Part shown: piece after piece, positions 14,432-19,408 of the stretch
Numbering within the stretch: position 1 is the first letter of the stretch
Layout of the letters: each line of letters starts with the position of its first letter
Virus record (IMG/VR): IMGVR_UViG_3300028581_000184
Coordinates: 1 to 28,685 of that record
DNA: 28,685 nucleotides
From: a virus
Direction: 5' to 3' (one strand)
The notes under the pieces: model-generated
Database searches by the model: none
What the model was told of the DNA's origin: nothing
Seen by the model: the letters and a program-made list of their open reading frames with translations, nothing else
Program-made: the position numbers and the translations under genes

Positions 14432-15007
14432 ATGAAAACAATTAGTAAAAAGCAGTTTGAAAATGCAGTACAAAAGGTTTTATCAGACGGTAAAAGCATT
14501 TTTGTAGTAAGTGAAAAAAAATGTCCTTTATATTGGGCACGTTCTAAAGGCTATTGCAACTTACGTGGTTCAATCCCACAATATAGTAAGTATTTGGGGA
14601 ATATTGGTAGAGGTGGAAAAGAATCTGAGCAATATTTAGTCTGTTCACTTGCGCCTGGTTATGTTATTTCAGAGACTAAATCTGAAGCAAAAAAAAGAAT
14701 ATCAGACGAAAAAATAGCTTTTGAGGTTAAAAAAAACAAGTCAAAAGGAAAATACAGCGAAAAAAAACAAGCTGAAATTTTAGAGTCGCAAATGCATGGG
14801 ATTTCAGTTAAAGAATTGAGGTCAAAAAAAATAGAATTGAAAGGCATAAATGAAAAATTATATGAACAGTATTTGCAAAAGGAAAATGCTATTATATCAG
14901 AATTTAATTTTCAACTATTTAAAATAGTTGATAAGGTAAAATTAGCAAGGGTTATATATGAGCGTGGAATTAAAATCGGAACTAAATCATTAAAAGAAAT
15001 ATTATGA
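14432..15007 (+). CDS. Hypothetical protein, charged and helical
   Basis: 191 residues. The N-terminal half contains ISKKQFENAVQKVLSDGKSI followed by a GIGRGGKESEQYLV-like segment. From about residue 85 it is strongly lysine/glutamate-rich and probably a long helix. No catalytic motif is evident. The high lysine content fits a nucleic-acid-associated protein, which is only a guess. Its stop overlaps the ATG of the next gene by 4 nt (ATGA). Confidence 0.5.
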   Translation: MKTISKKQFENAVQKVLSDGKSIFVVSEKKCPLYWARSKGYCNLRGSIPQYSKYLGNIGRGGKESEQYLVCSLAPGYVISETKSEAKKRISDEKIAFEVKKNKSKGKYSEKKQAEILESQMHGISVKELRSKKIELKGINEKLYEQYLQKENAIISEFNFQLFKIVDKVKLARVIYERGIKIGTKSLKEIL

Positions 15008-15150
15008 TTGAAAAAAGATGCTCCAGGTGCCAACGTTTGTTATTAATCGAAAAAAGCGGCGTTAAACAAATAAAAGCTAATAACATAGAATACTCAGTAA
15101 ATGGTTCAATTACAGTTATTTGCAAGTGTAAACAAGTAAATAAATTATAG
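15004..15150 (+). CDS. Com-like small zinc-finger protein
   Basis: 48 residues, MIEKRCSRCQRLLLIEKSGV then SITVICKCKQVNKL. The CxxC pair (Cys6, Cys9) followed after ~30 residues by CKC (Cys40, Cys42) and the RC..C.RLLL context resemble phage Mu Com, the zinc-binding translational activator of the mom DNA-modification gene. Mu Com binds its target mRNA directly. In this phage the target is unknown; candidates are structured leaders nearby or the methyltransferase near 28 kb. It overlaps the stop of the preceding gene by 4 nt. Family call by motif spacing. Confidence 0.65.
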   Translation: MIEKRCSRCQRLLLIEKSGVKQIKANNIEYSVNGSITVICKCKQVNKL

Positions 15151-15162
15151 ATAATTAATAAA

Positions 15163-15402
15163 ATGAAAGCTACTAAAGAAAAATATTATAAGCTATGCCG
15201 ATGCATGTTTGAGGCTACAAATTTGGCATATTACATTCACAAGCCTGAGTTCGACGCAGGCACCAATTTTTTTGTAAATTTCTGGGATATGCACAAACAA
15301 GTTAAAGATTTTGTGGCCGATGGAGGCATTTTTAAATACAATTTAATTAATGCAGGTACTCACGAAAAAGTTCCTTTTATTTACAATTCACTTGAATTTT
15401 AA
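15163..15402 (+). CDS. Small hypothetical protein
   Basis: 79 residues, MKATKEKYYKLCRCMFEATN at the start, then mixed sequence with a run of aromatics (FFVNFWDMHKQ) and the C-terminus PFIYNSLEF. No metal-binding, membrane or HTH motif is evident. It is the second-last gene before the strong terminator at 15.7 kb. Function unknown. Confidence 0.5.
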   Translation: MKATKEKYYKLCRCMFEATNLAYYIHKPEFDAGTNFFVNFWDMHKQVKDFVADGGIFKYNLINAGTHEKVPFIYNSLEF

Positions 15403-15414
15403 AAATAGACAAAA

Positions 15415-15633
15415 ATGACTGAATATATTTTAAAAGAGAGTGTTTTGAATGACGATACTTTATATATAGCTGATGAAAATAAGGTATTTAAAGGGAATTA
15501 CATAGCATTTATAAAGGTTTATACATTTGCAAATGAATGGTCAAATAAAGAAATAATAAAACGTTTCAGGAACGAAATCCAGCTGAATAAGTATTTAGAA
15601 AATCATTATCCTGATTTTTATTTTTACAATTAA
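15415..15633 (+). CDS. Small hypothetical protein before terminator
   Basis: 72 residues, MTEYILKESVLNDDTLYIAD and then FKGNYIAFIKVYTFANEWSN with a helical, aromatic C-terminus (YPDFYFYN). It looks like a small beta-sheet domain followed by a helix. It is the last gene of the transcript that starts near 13630; a very strong intrinsic terminator follows 25 nt later. Function unknown. Confidence 0.5.
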   Translation: MTEYILKESVLNDDTLYIADENKVFKGNYIAFIKVYTFANEWSNKEIIKRFRNEIQLNKYLENHYPDFYFYN

Positions 15634-15658
15634 ATAAATTAATCATTAGAACCCAACG

Positions 15659-15705
15659 AGGTCTAAAAAATAAGCTGCAAGGCTTGTTTTTTAGACCTTT
15701 TTTTT
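15659..15705 (+). terminator. Strong intrinsic terminator of the first rightward operon
   Basis: AGGTCTAAAAAA (15659-15670) pairs perfectly with TTTTTTAGACCT (15687-15698), extended by AAGC/GCTT in the inner stem around a 6-nt loop, and is followed by seven or more T. It ends the transcript from the 13.6-kb promoter. Confidence 0.9.
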
Positions 15706-15905
15706 ATTCCAAAACTTTTCACCTTTGAAACGGTGCAAAGGAACAAAAAAATTAGTCAGTTAGTGAACTGCAAAATATCAATTTTAAGCTATATTTAAGC
15801 TACTTTTATTCAAAACAGTACTAATATACCAAATACCAAATAACAAATAAAGTCCGAAATTTCGAATTAAAACATATAAAAACAACTAATTAAAACTATT
15901 TATTT
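15706..15905. other. AT-rich gap before the cassette region
   Basis: No gene. A CCTTTG/CAAAGG inverted repeat lies at about 15721-15746, and AAGCTATATTTAAGCTA and repeated ACCAAAT units follow. A promoter for the 15.9-17.6 kb genes is expected here, but no full TTG-N19-TAnnTTTG match is seen; TATATTTA near 15789 is the closest. Nothing else is recognised. Confidence 0.35.
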
Positions 15906-16112
15906 ATGAATGAAATTGAAAATCTTATTGAAAATATGGTTGAAAATCATATCTATTCAAAGGTCCTATATATTAAGGACCAACAAAAAAAAGATTTGTT
16001 TTTATTTGATGTATCTCCTTACATTTCAAATAAAAAAGTAAAAATAAAAGAATATCAAAACCATATCAAATTTTATTTAGGGTTTGAAAGTTTAAAAAGA
16101 ATAGGTTTATAA
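15906..16112 (+). CDS. Cassette-region protein 1, hypothetical
   Basis: 68 residues, MNEIENLIENMVENHIYSKV onward. The N-terminal ~20 residues form an acidic amphipathic helix, followed by lysine-rich beta-like sequence (VKIKEYQNHIKFYLGF). There is no known motif. Its stop abuts the first copy of the 68-nt repeated leader. Small size, isolation from known modules and leader-punctuated context suggest an early accessory protein. Confidence 0.5.
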   Translation: MNEIENLIENMVENHIYSKVLYIKDQQKKDLFLFDVSPYISNKKVKIKEYQNHIKFYLGFESLKRIGL

Positions 16113-16179
16113 CCCCTCCAGCAAAAAATTCGATGGGGTGACAGTAAAAAATTTTAATAACAATAAAAAAATAAAACAA
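16112..16179 (+). repeat. 68-nt repeated leader, copy 1
   Basis: Identical to 16792-16859 at 67 of 68 positions. It contains CCCC...GGGG arms around TCCAGCAAAAAATTCGAT, then GACAGTAAAAAATTTT and an A-rich tail running up to the start codon of the next gene. The CCCC/GGGG hairpin and the conserved CCAGCAAAAAA stretch suggest an RNA-level leader, for example translation or stability control. No promoter box is present within it. Confidence 0.75.
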
Positions 16180-16180
16180 A

Positions 16181-16495
16181 ATGAAAACAAATGTAACATT
16201 ACCAACTGGATTTATTTTCGGCGAAAGTTGTTTAATCGGATATAGCTCCGATAAAGAAATGTATGATATATTAAGAAACGGAATTATACAACCTATTTTT
16301 TACATTGAAAATTGCTACAATGATAATCATTATTTTATTATATATGTAGACCCTAAAGATGTTGAAAAGTTAGAAACTGAATTAAATATATTTATTTCGG
16401 AAGATGATTCAGGTTGGTACTTTGTTGAAAGTGATATTCAAAAAGCGTTTGAGTTTAGGCATAAGTATGGTTGGAATTGCGAAGAGCTTAACTGA
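16181..16495 (+). CDS. Cassette-region protein 2, hypothetical, ending in a hammerhead ribozyme
   Basis: 104 residues, MKTNVTLPTGFIFGESCLIG onward, then YFIIYVDPKDVEKLETELNI, an alpha/beta pattern, and an aromatic C-terminus ending WNCEELN. The family is not recognised. The remarkable point is the 3' end: the last codons and the TGA stop are built into stem I and the CTGATGA core of a hammerhead ribozyme. It begins 1 nt after the 68-nt leader. Translation to the end would disrupt ribozyme folding. Confidence 0.55.
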   Translation: MKTNVTLPTGFIFGESCLIGYSSDKEMYDILRNGIIQPIFYIENCYNDNHYFIIYVDPKDVEKLETELNIFISEDDSGWYFVESDIQKAFEFRHKYGWNCEELN

Positions 16496-16540
16496 TGAGA
16501 GTTTTATACTCGAAACGTGCCTAAAAAGCACGTATTAAGC
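16486..16540 (+). ncRNA. Hammerhead ribozyme 1 (type I)
   Basis: All conserved parts are present in order: stem I GCTTAA/TTAAGC, core CTGATGA (16492-16498), stem II GAG-TTTTATA-CTC, GAAA (16512-16515), stem III CGTGC-CTAAAAA-GCACG, and the NUH site GTA. Cleavage is expected between 16534 and 16535. Stem I is the open helix, hence type I. It overlaps the stop codon of the gene at 16181 and separates it from the gene at 16587 on a shared transcript. Confidence 0.9.
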
Positions 16541-16586
16541 AAAATAAATTATTAATCATGGGTAATACCCAGCAAAAAAAAAGATT
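16541..16586 (+). repeat. Post-ribozyme leader, copy 1
   Basis: After the ribozyme the sequence AAATAAATTATTAATC, a small TGGGT-AAT-ACCCA hairpin, and CCCAGCAAAAAAAAAGATTATG lead to the next gene. The same block follows ribozyme 2 at 17478-17525, so ribozyme and leader form one duplicated unit. After cleavage this leader would be the new 5' end of the downstream mRNA. Confidence 0.6.
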
Positions 16587-16772
16587 ATGAATGTAGAATT
16601 AAAAAAAGCTATTGTAAACTATATGTTTGACAATGCAAAGGAATTTCAGTTGAATAATGCTACAACCGAAAAATTTAGACAGTACATTTTTACTCCCGAA
16701 GGTAGTTACTGTATTGGAGGTAACGAAGTAGCAGAGTTTATTCGTATGACAGAAAAAATAGTTAAGTATTAA
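16587..16772 (+). CDS. Cassette-region protein 3, hypothetical
   Basis: 61 residues, MNVELKKAIVNYMFDNAKEF and then FRQYIFTPEGSYCIGGNEVAEFI, ending MTEKIVKY. It looks like a compact helical protein with a central beta turn (PEGSYCIGG). It sits downstream of ribozyme 1 and its leader, with no other ATG that better uses the leader. The stop is followed by CCCAGCAAAAAAAA and the second copy of the 68-nt leader. Function unknown. Confidence 0.5.
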   Translation: MNVELKKAIVNYMFDNAKEFQLNNATTEKFRQYIFTPEGSYCIGGNEVAEFIRMTEKIVKY

Positions 16773-16791
16773 CCCAGCAAAAAAAAACCCC

Positions 16792-16859
16792 ACCCCTCCA
16801 GCAAAAAATTCGATGGGGCGACAGTAAAAAATTTTAATAACAATAAAAAAATAAAACAA
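16792..16859 (+). repeat. 68-nt repeated leader, copy 2
   Basis: Second copy of the leader at 16112-16179, differing only at the base after GGGG. It ends at the ATG of the 187-aa gene. The near-perfect identity in two places of otherwise unrelated coding sequence indicates recent duplication or strong selection on the RNA. Confidence 0.75.
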
Positions 16860-17422
16860 TGAAAATCGAAGAGTTAAACAGTAAATTAACAAGTTTATTC
16901 CACAAAGGAATTAAACTTTATGACCTGAAAAATCAGACAGCAAAAAAGTGGTACGATCAGGAATATCAGTTGTATAGTAACAGTGAGTTTCAAACTGATT
17001 TTATTTATGGTGTGAGTATTGATGGACTTATTATTTTTGACTTCAAAGTTAAGTCAATTGATAATTTATTCAAGTCATTCTATACTCAATTCATTAATAA
17101 GTATATGGTTAAGCAACTATACTTCGATGGTACTGAATATAATAATTATACAAAAGAGACCGCAGCCAAAACAATTGCTTTGTACTTATCAGAGTGCCGA
17201 GTGCACAAAAATTTTATGTATAGTACCCAATACGGAATAGGTATGTGGAATTTATTTATGCCTGAACAACTTCTAAAAACAGCATCTAACAAGCTCGAAA
17301 CGCTATTAAAAAGCAAAGGAATAAAGTTTTATAACGAATATAGCGATGCATGTTGGGTTTATAGATACTTAATTTCAGGGAATTATATCGACCATAACAA
17401 CTTATTGAATGAACTTGAATAG
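16859..17422 (+). CDS. Cassette-region protein 4, hypothetical, ending at a hammerhead ribozyme
   Basis: 187 residues, MKIEELNSKLTSLFHKGIKL onward, with many aromatic and lysine residues and an alpha/beta pattern (GVSIDGLIIFDFKVKSIDNL; YGIGMWNLFMPEQLL). No recognised family. The gene starts at the end of the 68-nt leader copy 2 and its TAG stop overlaps the first base of stem I of ribozyme 2. Like the protein encoded at 16181 it is larger than its downstream neighbour, giving a leader-gene-ribozyme-leader-gene pattern twice over. Confidence 0.55.
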   Translation: MKIEELNSKLTSLFHKGIKLYDLKNQTAKKWYDQEYQLYSNSEFQTDFIYGVSIDGLIIFDFKVKSIDNLFKSFYTQFINKYMVKQLYFDGTEYNNYTKETAAKTIALYLSECRVHKNFMYSTQYGIGMWNLFMPEQLLKTASNKLETLLKSKGIKFYNEYSDACWVYRYLISGNYIDHNNLLNELE

Positions 17423-17477
17423 CTTAACTGATGAGAGTTTTATACTCGAAACGGACTGTAACAAGTCCGTATTAAGC
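17422..17477 (+). ncRNA. Hammerhead ribozyme 2 (type I)
   Basis: Stem I GCTTAA/TTAAGC, core CTGATGA (17428-17434), stem II GAG-TTTTATA-CTC, GAAA (17448-17451), stem III CGGACT-GTAACA-AGTCCG, NUH site GTA with cleavage expected between 17471 and 17472. Core and stem II are identical to ribozyme 1, while stem III differs in sequence but keeps pairing, a compensatory pattern that supports the fold. It begins at the stop codon of the 187-aa gene. Confidence 0.9.
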
Positions 17478-17525
17478 AAATAAATTATTAATCCGGTTAT
17501 ATACCCAGCAAAAAAAAAGATTATG
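17478..17525 (+). repeat. Post-ribozyme leader, copy 2
   Basis: AATAAATTATTAATC, a weaker hairpin (GGT...ACC), then ACCCAGCAAAAAAAAAGATTATG, as after ribozyme 1. It leads only to a six-codon mini-frame (MNKVTQ) at 17523, overlapped by a 27-codon frame. Confidence 0.55.
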
Positions 17526-17539
17526 AACAAAGTAACACA

Positions 17540-17623
17540 ATGAAGACACAATTAGATTACCTCCCAACGTGTGCAGATTATGCAAGATATTTGCAAGTTA
17601 TGCGTCAGTGTAAAAAGAAATAA
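17540..17623 (+). CDS. Possible 27-aa peptide gene at the end of the cassette operon
   Basis: ATG-started frame of 27 codons, MKTQLDYLPTCADYARYLQV ending CKKK. Its ATG overlaps the TGA of the six-codon frame that follows the post-ribozyme leader (ATGA), so re-initiation is possible. It runs 26 nt into the 3' end of the convergent leftward gene. It may be the remnant of a longer fourth cassette protein. Coding status is uncertain. Confidence 0.35.
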   Translation: MKTQLDYLPTCADYARYLQVMRQCKKK

Positions 17624-17741
17624 TACGCTTTATCTGTTCGACAATTTCTTCGTACTTTTCGACAGGAATACGAAAAGTTTTTAATTTGGTTGGTTCTGAT
17701 TTTTTACGACCAGAACCAACTCTTTTACCACCGCTACTCAT
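17598..17741 (-). CDS. Small ribbon-helix-helix-like DNA-binding protein
   Basis: 47 residues from ATG at 17739-17741 (MSSGGKRVGSGRKKSEPTKL). The GSGRKKSEPTKLKTFRIPVEKYEEIVEQI arrangement, a basic arm, a short beta-strand (TFRIP) and two helices, is typical of Arc/MetJ-type ribbon-helix-helix repressors and small 'GRPKK..T' phage proteins. The ATG overlaps the stop of the upstream gene (ATGA), so the two are translated as a pair. It is a candidate repressor of the divergent promoters at 18.16-18.32 kb through the palindromes there. Confidence 0.6.
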   Translation of the reverse strand: MSSGGKRVGSGRKKSEPTKLKTFRIPVEKYEEIVEQIKRIISFYTDA

Positions 17742-18121
17742 ACTAAGTTTTCTATTTTTTGAACAGAATAAGGAAGATATGTTGACAAAATACAACGAAC
17801 CCTATCCCCTCGTAAAAAGAAATTTTGATTATCAATTACCATTTGATTAGTTGCTTCAATGCCTCTTGAATCTTCTTTTATTGCAAAAATATAAGGGATA
17901 GTTCTATCCATAGTTCTAGCAATTGAAACTAATCTTTCAGCGTCTATAATGCCATAATCTGTAATTTTATTTCCACGCTCTAAAATGTGTGCGTTGTATG
18001 CAGGTTTTTCAAGCGTCCCTACATTTGTAGATGTAAATGCTAAAATCCCCTTTTTAGTTATGTACATATTGTCCATAATTTCATTTACTTTTGTCCAGTC
18101 TAATTTATCAATGTATTTCAT
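17738..18121 (-). CDS. Hypothetical protein of a leftward regulatory operon
   Basis: 127 residues, MKYIDKLDWTKVNEIMDNMY onward, an alpha/beta pattern with GNKITDYGIIDAERLVSIAR (about 50-69) and a C-terminus NQNFFLRGDRVRCILSTYLP. No HTH is evident by eye. It is the first gene of a two-gene leftward unit set among rightward early genes, the usual place of a phage repressor or immunity module, and its promoter region contains inverted repeats. Possibly a partner of the ribbon-helix-helix protein. Not recognised. Confidence 0.5.
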   Translation of the reverse strand: MKYIDKLDWTKVNEIMDNMYITKKGILAFTSTNVGTLEKPAYNAHILERGNKITDYGIIDAERLVSIARTMDRTIPYIFAIKEDSRGIEATNQMVIDNQNFFLRGDRVRCILSTYLPYSVQKIENLV

Positions 18122-18137
18122 AATTGTATGTATTAAT

Positions 18138-18176
18138 GTACCACTTCATTGAAGTACCCTACAAATGTAATACATT
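18138..18176 (-). promoter_or_regulatory. Leftward promoter and operators of the two-gene unit
   Basis: Minus-strand TACATTTG (complement of 18162-18169) fits TAnnTTTG. It is overlapped by TGTAATACATT (18166-18176), an 11-mer repeated at 18283-18293 next to the opposing promoter. An inverted repeat ACTTCA-T-TGAAGT (18143-18155) lies in the start-site region. This is a typical autoregulated repressor layout. Confidence 0.55.
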
Positions 18177-18219
18177 ATTTTGATAGTTGTATACTTTAAT
18201 CAAAATAAATAACAATCTT

Positions 18220-18240
18220 TAACTAAGTCGGAAGGAGCAG
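18220..18240 (+). other. GTCGGAAGGAGCAGCC motif, possible third copy of leader motif A
   Basis: AAGTCGGAAGGAGCAGCC resembles the GTCCGTTAGGAGCGG motifs at 13.66 and 14.0 kb in having GGAGC(A/G)G after a GTC/GCC. Here it lies upstream of the rightward promoter and not next to a start codon. The similarity is weak. Confidence 0.25.
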
Positions 18241-18282
18241 CCAAAACTATATTGTTAATACTTATTAAATAGCACATTGCAT

Positions 18283-18315
18283 TGTAATACATTCCAATGT
18301 AAATTACTATCTTTG
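18283..18315 (+). promoter_or_regulatory. Rightward early promoter with palindromic operator
   Basis: TATCTTTG at 18308-18315 is a perfect -7 box. The perfect palindrome TACATT-CC-AATGTA (18288-18301) and the 11-mer TGTAATACATT lie directly upstream, where they would cover the spacer. A TTG lies 23 bp upstream, longer than usual. The promoter should drive the early genes from 18341, and the operator copies shared with the leftward promoter suggest a two-way switch. Confidence 0.6.
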
Positions 18316-18340
18316 TTGAACAATTTAAAAATAAATTATC

Positions 18341-18508
18341 ATGTCAGAAAAACAATTTACAGCTACTCATTTAGGTTTAATCACGGCAACTAAACAAAAC
18401 TTATTAGATTTACAAAAAGCTGGAATTATAAGCTTTGAATCGCTTGTATCATACTTAAAACAGTTGGACGATAAGTTCGACAAAATTTATAAACAATTAA
18501 ATTCATAA
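18341..18508 (+). CDS. First early gene, 55-aa hypothetical protein
   Basis: 55 residues, MSEKQFTATHLGLITATKQN and then LLDLQKAGIISFESLVSYLK. A predicted helical protein with a hydrophobic-repeat C-terminus (QLDDKFDKIYKQL). As the first gene behind an operator-controlled early promoter it takes the place of a Cro/antirepressor-like regulator, but no HTH is evident. It is followed by a small HTH gene 2 nt later. Confidence 0.55.
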   Translation: MSEKQFTATHLGLITATKQNLLDLQKAGIISFESLVSYLKQLDDKFDKIYKQLNS

Positions 18509-18510
18509 AA

Positions 18511-18678
18511 ATGAGAAAGAAAATTTTAGACAAAATTCGGGCTGATAAACTCAGCTACGAAAAAATTGCAGAAATTACAGGGCTGCATCGCAACACAGTA
18601 AGGAATTATATCCTCGCACTATCAACACCGTTGACCACTACCGAGCAAAAAATTTCGAAAGGGTTAGGGTTATGTTAG
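18511..18678 (+). CDS. Small helix-turn-helix protein
   Basis: 55 residues, MRKKILDKIRADKLSYEKIA then EITGLHRNTVRNYILALSTP. The LSYEKIAEITGLHRNTVRNY segment (about 14-33) is a clear helix-turn-helix of the kind found in Cro/ParB/resolvase-type small regulators, so the protein probably binds DNA. The C-terminus (EQKISKGLGLC) is extended. Its position second behind the early promoter fits an early regulator. Confidence 0.65.
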   Translation: MRKKILDKIRADKLSYEKIAEITGLHRNTVRNYILALSTPLTTTEQKISKGLGLC

Positions 18679-18818
18679 TAGATATTATTTTTGCAATCTT
18701 AGGATTGCTGGCGATAGTAGTAGCTGTTGCAAGCTGTAGAGCAGGAACAAGGTCAGATATGGAAATTGAGAAAATAATTAAAAAGCAAGAAAATGAAAAA
18801 AGCAATTTACAAAGGTAA
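18672..18818 (+). CDS. 48-aa single-span membrane protein
   Basis: ATG-started frame MLVDIIFAILGLLAIVVAVA followed by a charged tail SCRAGTRSDMEIEKIIKKQE. One transmembrane helix at residues 2-20, then a soluble, basic, probably cytoplasmic helix. It overlaps the HTH gene by 7 nt and the next gene by 26 nt, in keeping with the tightly packed early operon. A role in membrane association or host modulation is possible. Not recognised. Confidence 0.55.
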   Translation: MLVDIIFAILGLLAIVVAVASCRAGTRSDMEIEKIIKKQENEKSNLQR

Positions 18819-18984
18819 TCTCGTAAATGTCGAGTATTACAACCGACATGATTATTACTGCTCGGTTAATGGGGAGTGGGTGGCAAAAAAAGAGGTGGTT
18901 ATAATTCCTACAGAATGGACTACTTATGCACTGATAGCGTGTGGTGGCTGGTTAGTTGGATTAATAACAACAATGGTATTATGA
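18793..18984 (+). CDS. Small protein with C-terminal membrane segment
   Basis: 63 residues, MKKAIYKGNLVNVEYYNRHD, VNGEWVAKKEVVIIPTEW, then a hydrophobic C-terminal stretch TYALIACGGWLVGLITTMVL (44-63). A soluble beta-rich N-domain tethered by a tail anchor is the likely form. Its stop overlaps the ATG of the following gene (ATGA). Function unknown. Confidence 0.55.
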   Translation: MKKAIYKGNLVNVEYYNRHDYYCSVNGEWVAKKEVVIIPTEWTTYALIACGGWLVGLITTMVL

Positions 18985-19202
18985 AAAAAGAACAGTATTA
19001 CATTGACCTCTTCGGATGCACATTACTAGTGAAAGCCGAAATTGAAAAGCCGAGTTTTGGAACTCGTGAATGTCCTGGCGATAATGGTTCGATTGAAATT
19101 ACTGATATTCATTCTGCTGGTAGAAATGATATGTATGGAATAGTTGAACAGATACCGAATTATGAAGAGTTGATAATTGACGAAATACGGAAACAGCTAT
19201 GA
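18981..19202 (+). CDS. Small hypothetical early protein
   Basis: 73 residues from the ATG at 18981 (MKKEQYYIDLFGCTLLVKAE). An earlier in-frame ATG would overlap most of the preceding gene and is rejected. Mixed alpha/beta, with an acidic C-terminus (YEELIIDEIRKQL). It overlaps both neighbours by 4 nt (ATGA). Small conserved phage proteins of this type are common; no function is recognised. Confidence 0.55.
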   Translation: MKKEQYYIDLFGCTLLVKAEIEKPSFGTRECPGDNGSIEITDIHSAGRNDMYGIVEQIPNYEELIIDEIRKQL

Positions 19203-19408
19203 AATACGCAAAATTAAAAGTAGGATTTCACTATTTCAAAGTAGATGACAATTTCGTTGGTATAAGTGTATTTTTGAACGGCGAACACGTTGCTATAAGC
19301 ACTTATTCGGGAGGGAAATCATGGTTCGGTAAGATGTACGAAGCTATCAAAGAAGAAGAGTTTAATAACGCCTATGAGGCGGCAAAAAAAATAATAGAAA
19401 AAGTATGA
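19199..19408 (+). CDS. Small hypothetical early protein
   Basis: 69 residues, MKYAKLKVGFHYFKVDDNFV, then GEHVAISTYSGGKSWFGKMY, ending EAAKKIIEKV. A beta-hairpin-rich N-terminal half and an amphipathic helical C-terminus. It overlaps both flanking genes by 4 nt, so it is co-translated with the recombination genes that follow. No known motif. Confidence 0.55.
   Translation: MKYAKLKVGFHYFKVDDNFVGISVFLNGEHVAISTYSGGKSWFGKMYEAIKEEEFNNAYEAAKKIIEKV

Noticed and set aside
15700-15905. Promoter of the cassette operon
   Set aside because: No sequence has both TTG and TAnnTTTG at proper spacing, so none is called.
18876-18980. Upstream ATG extending the 73-aa gene at its N-terminus
   Set aside because: It would overlap most of the 63-aa gene, and the ATGA overlap at 18981 is the usual junction in this operon.
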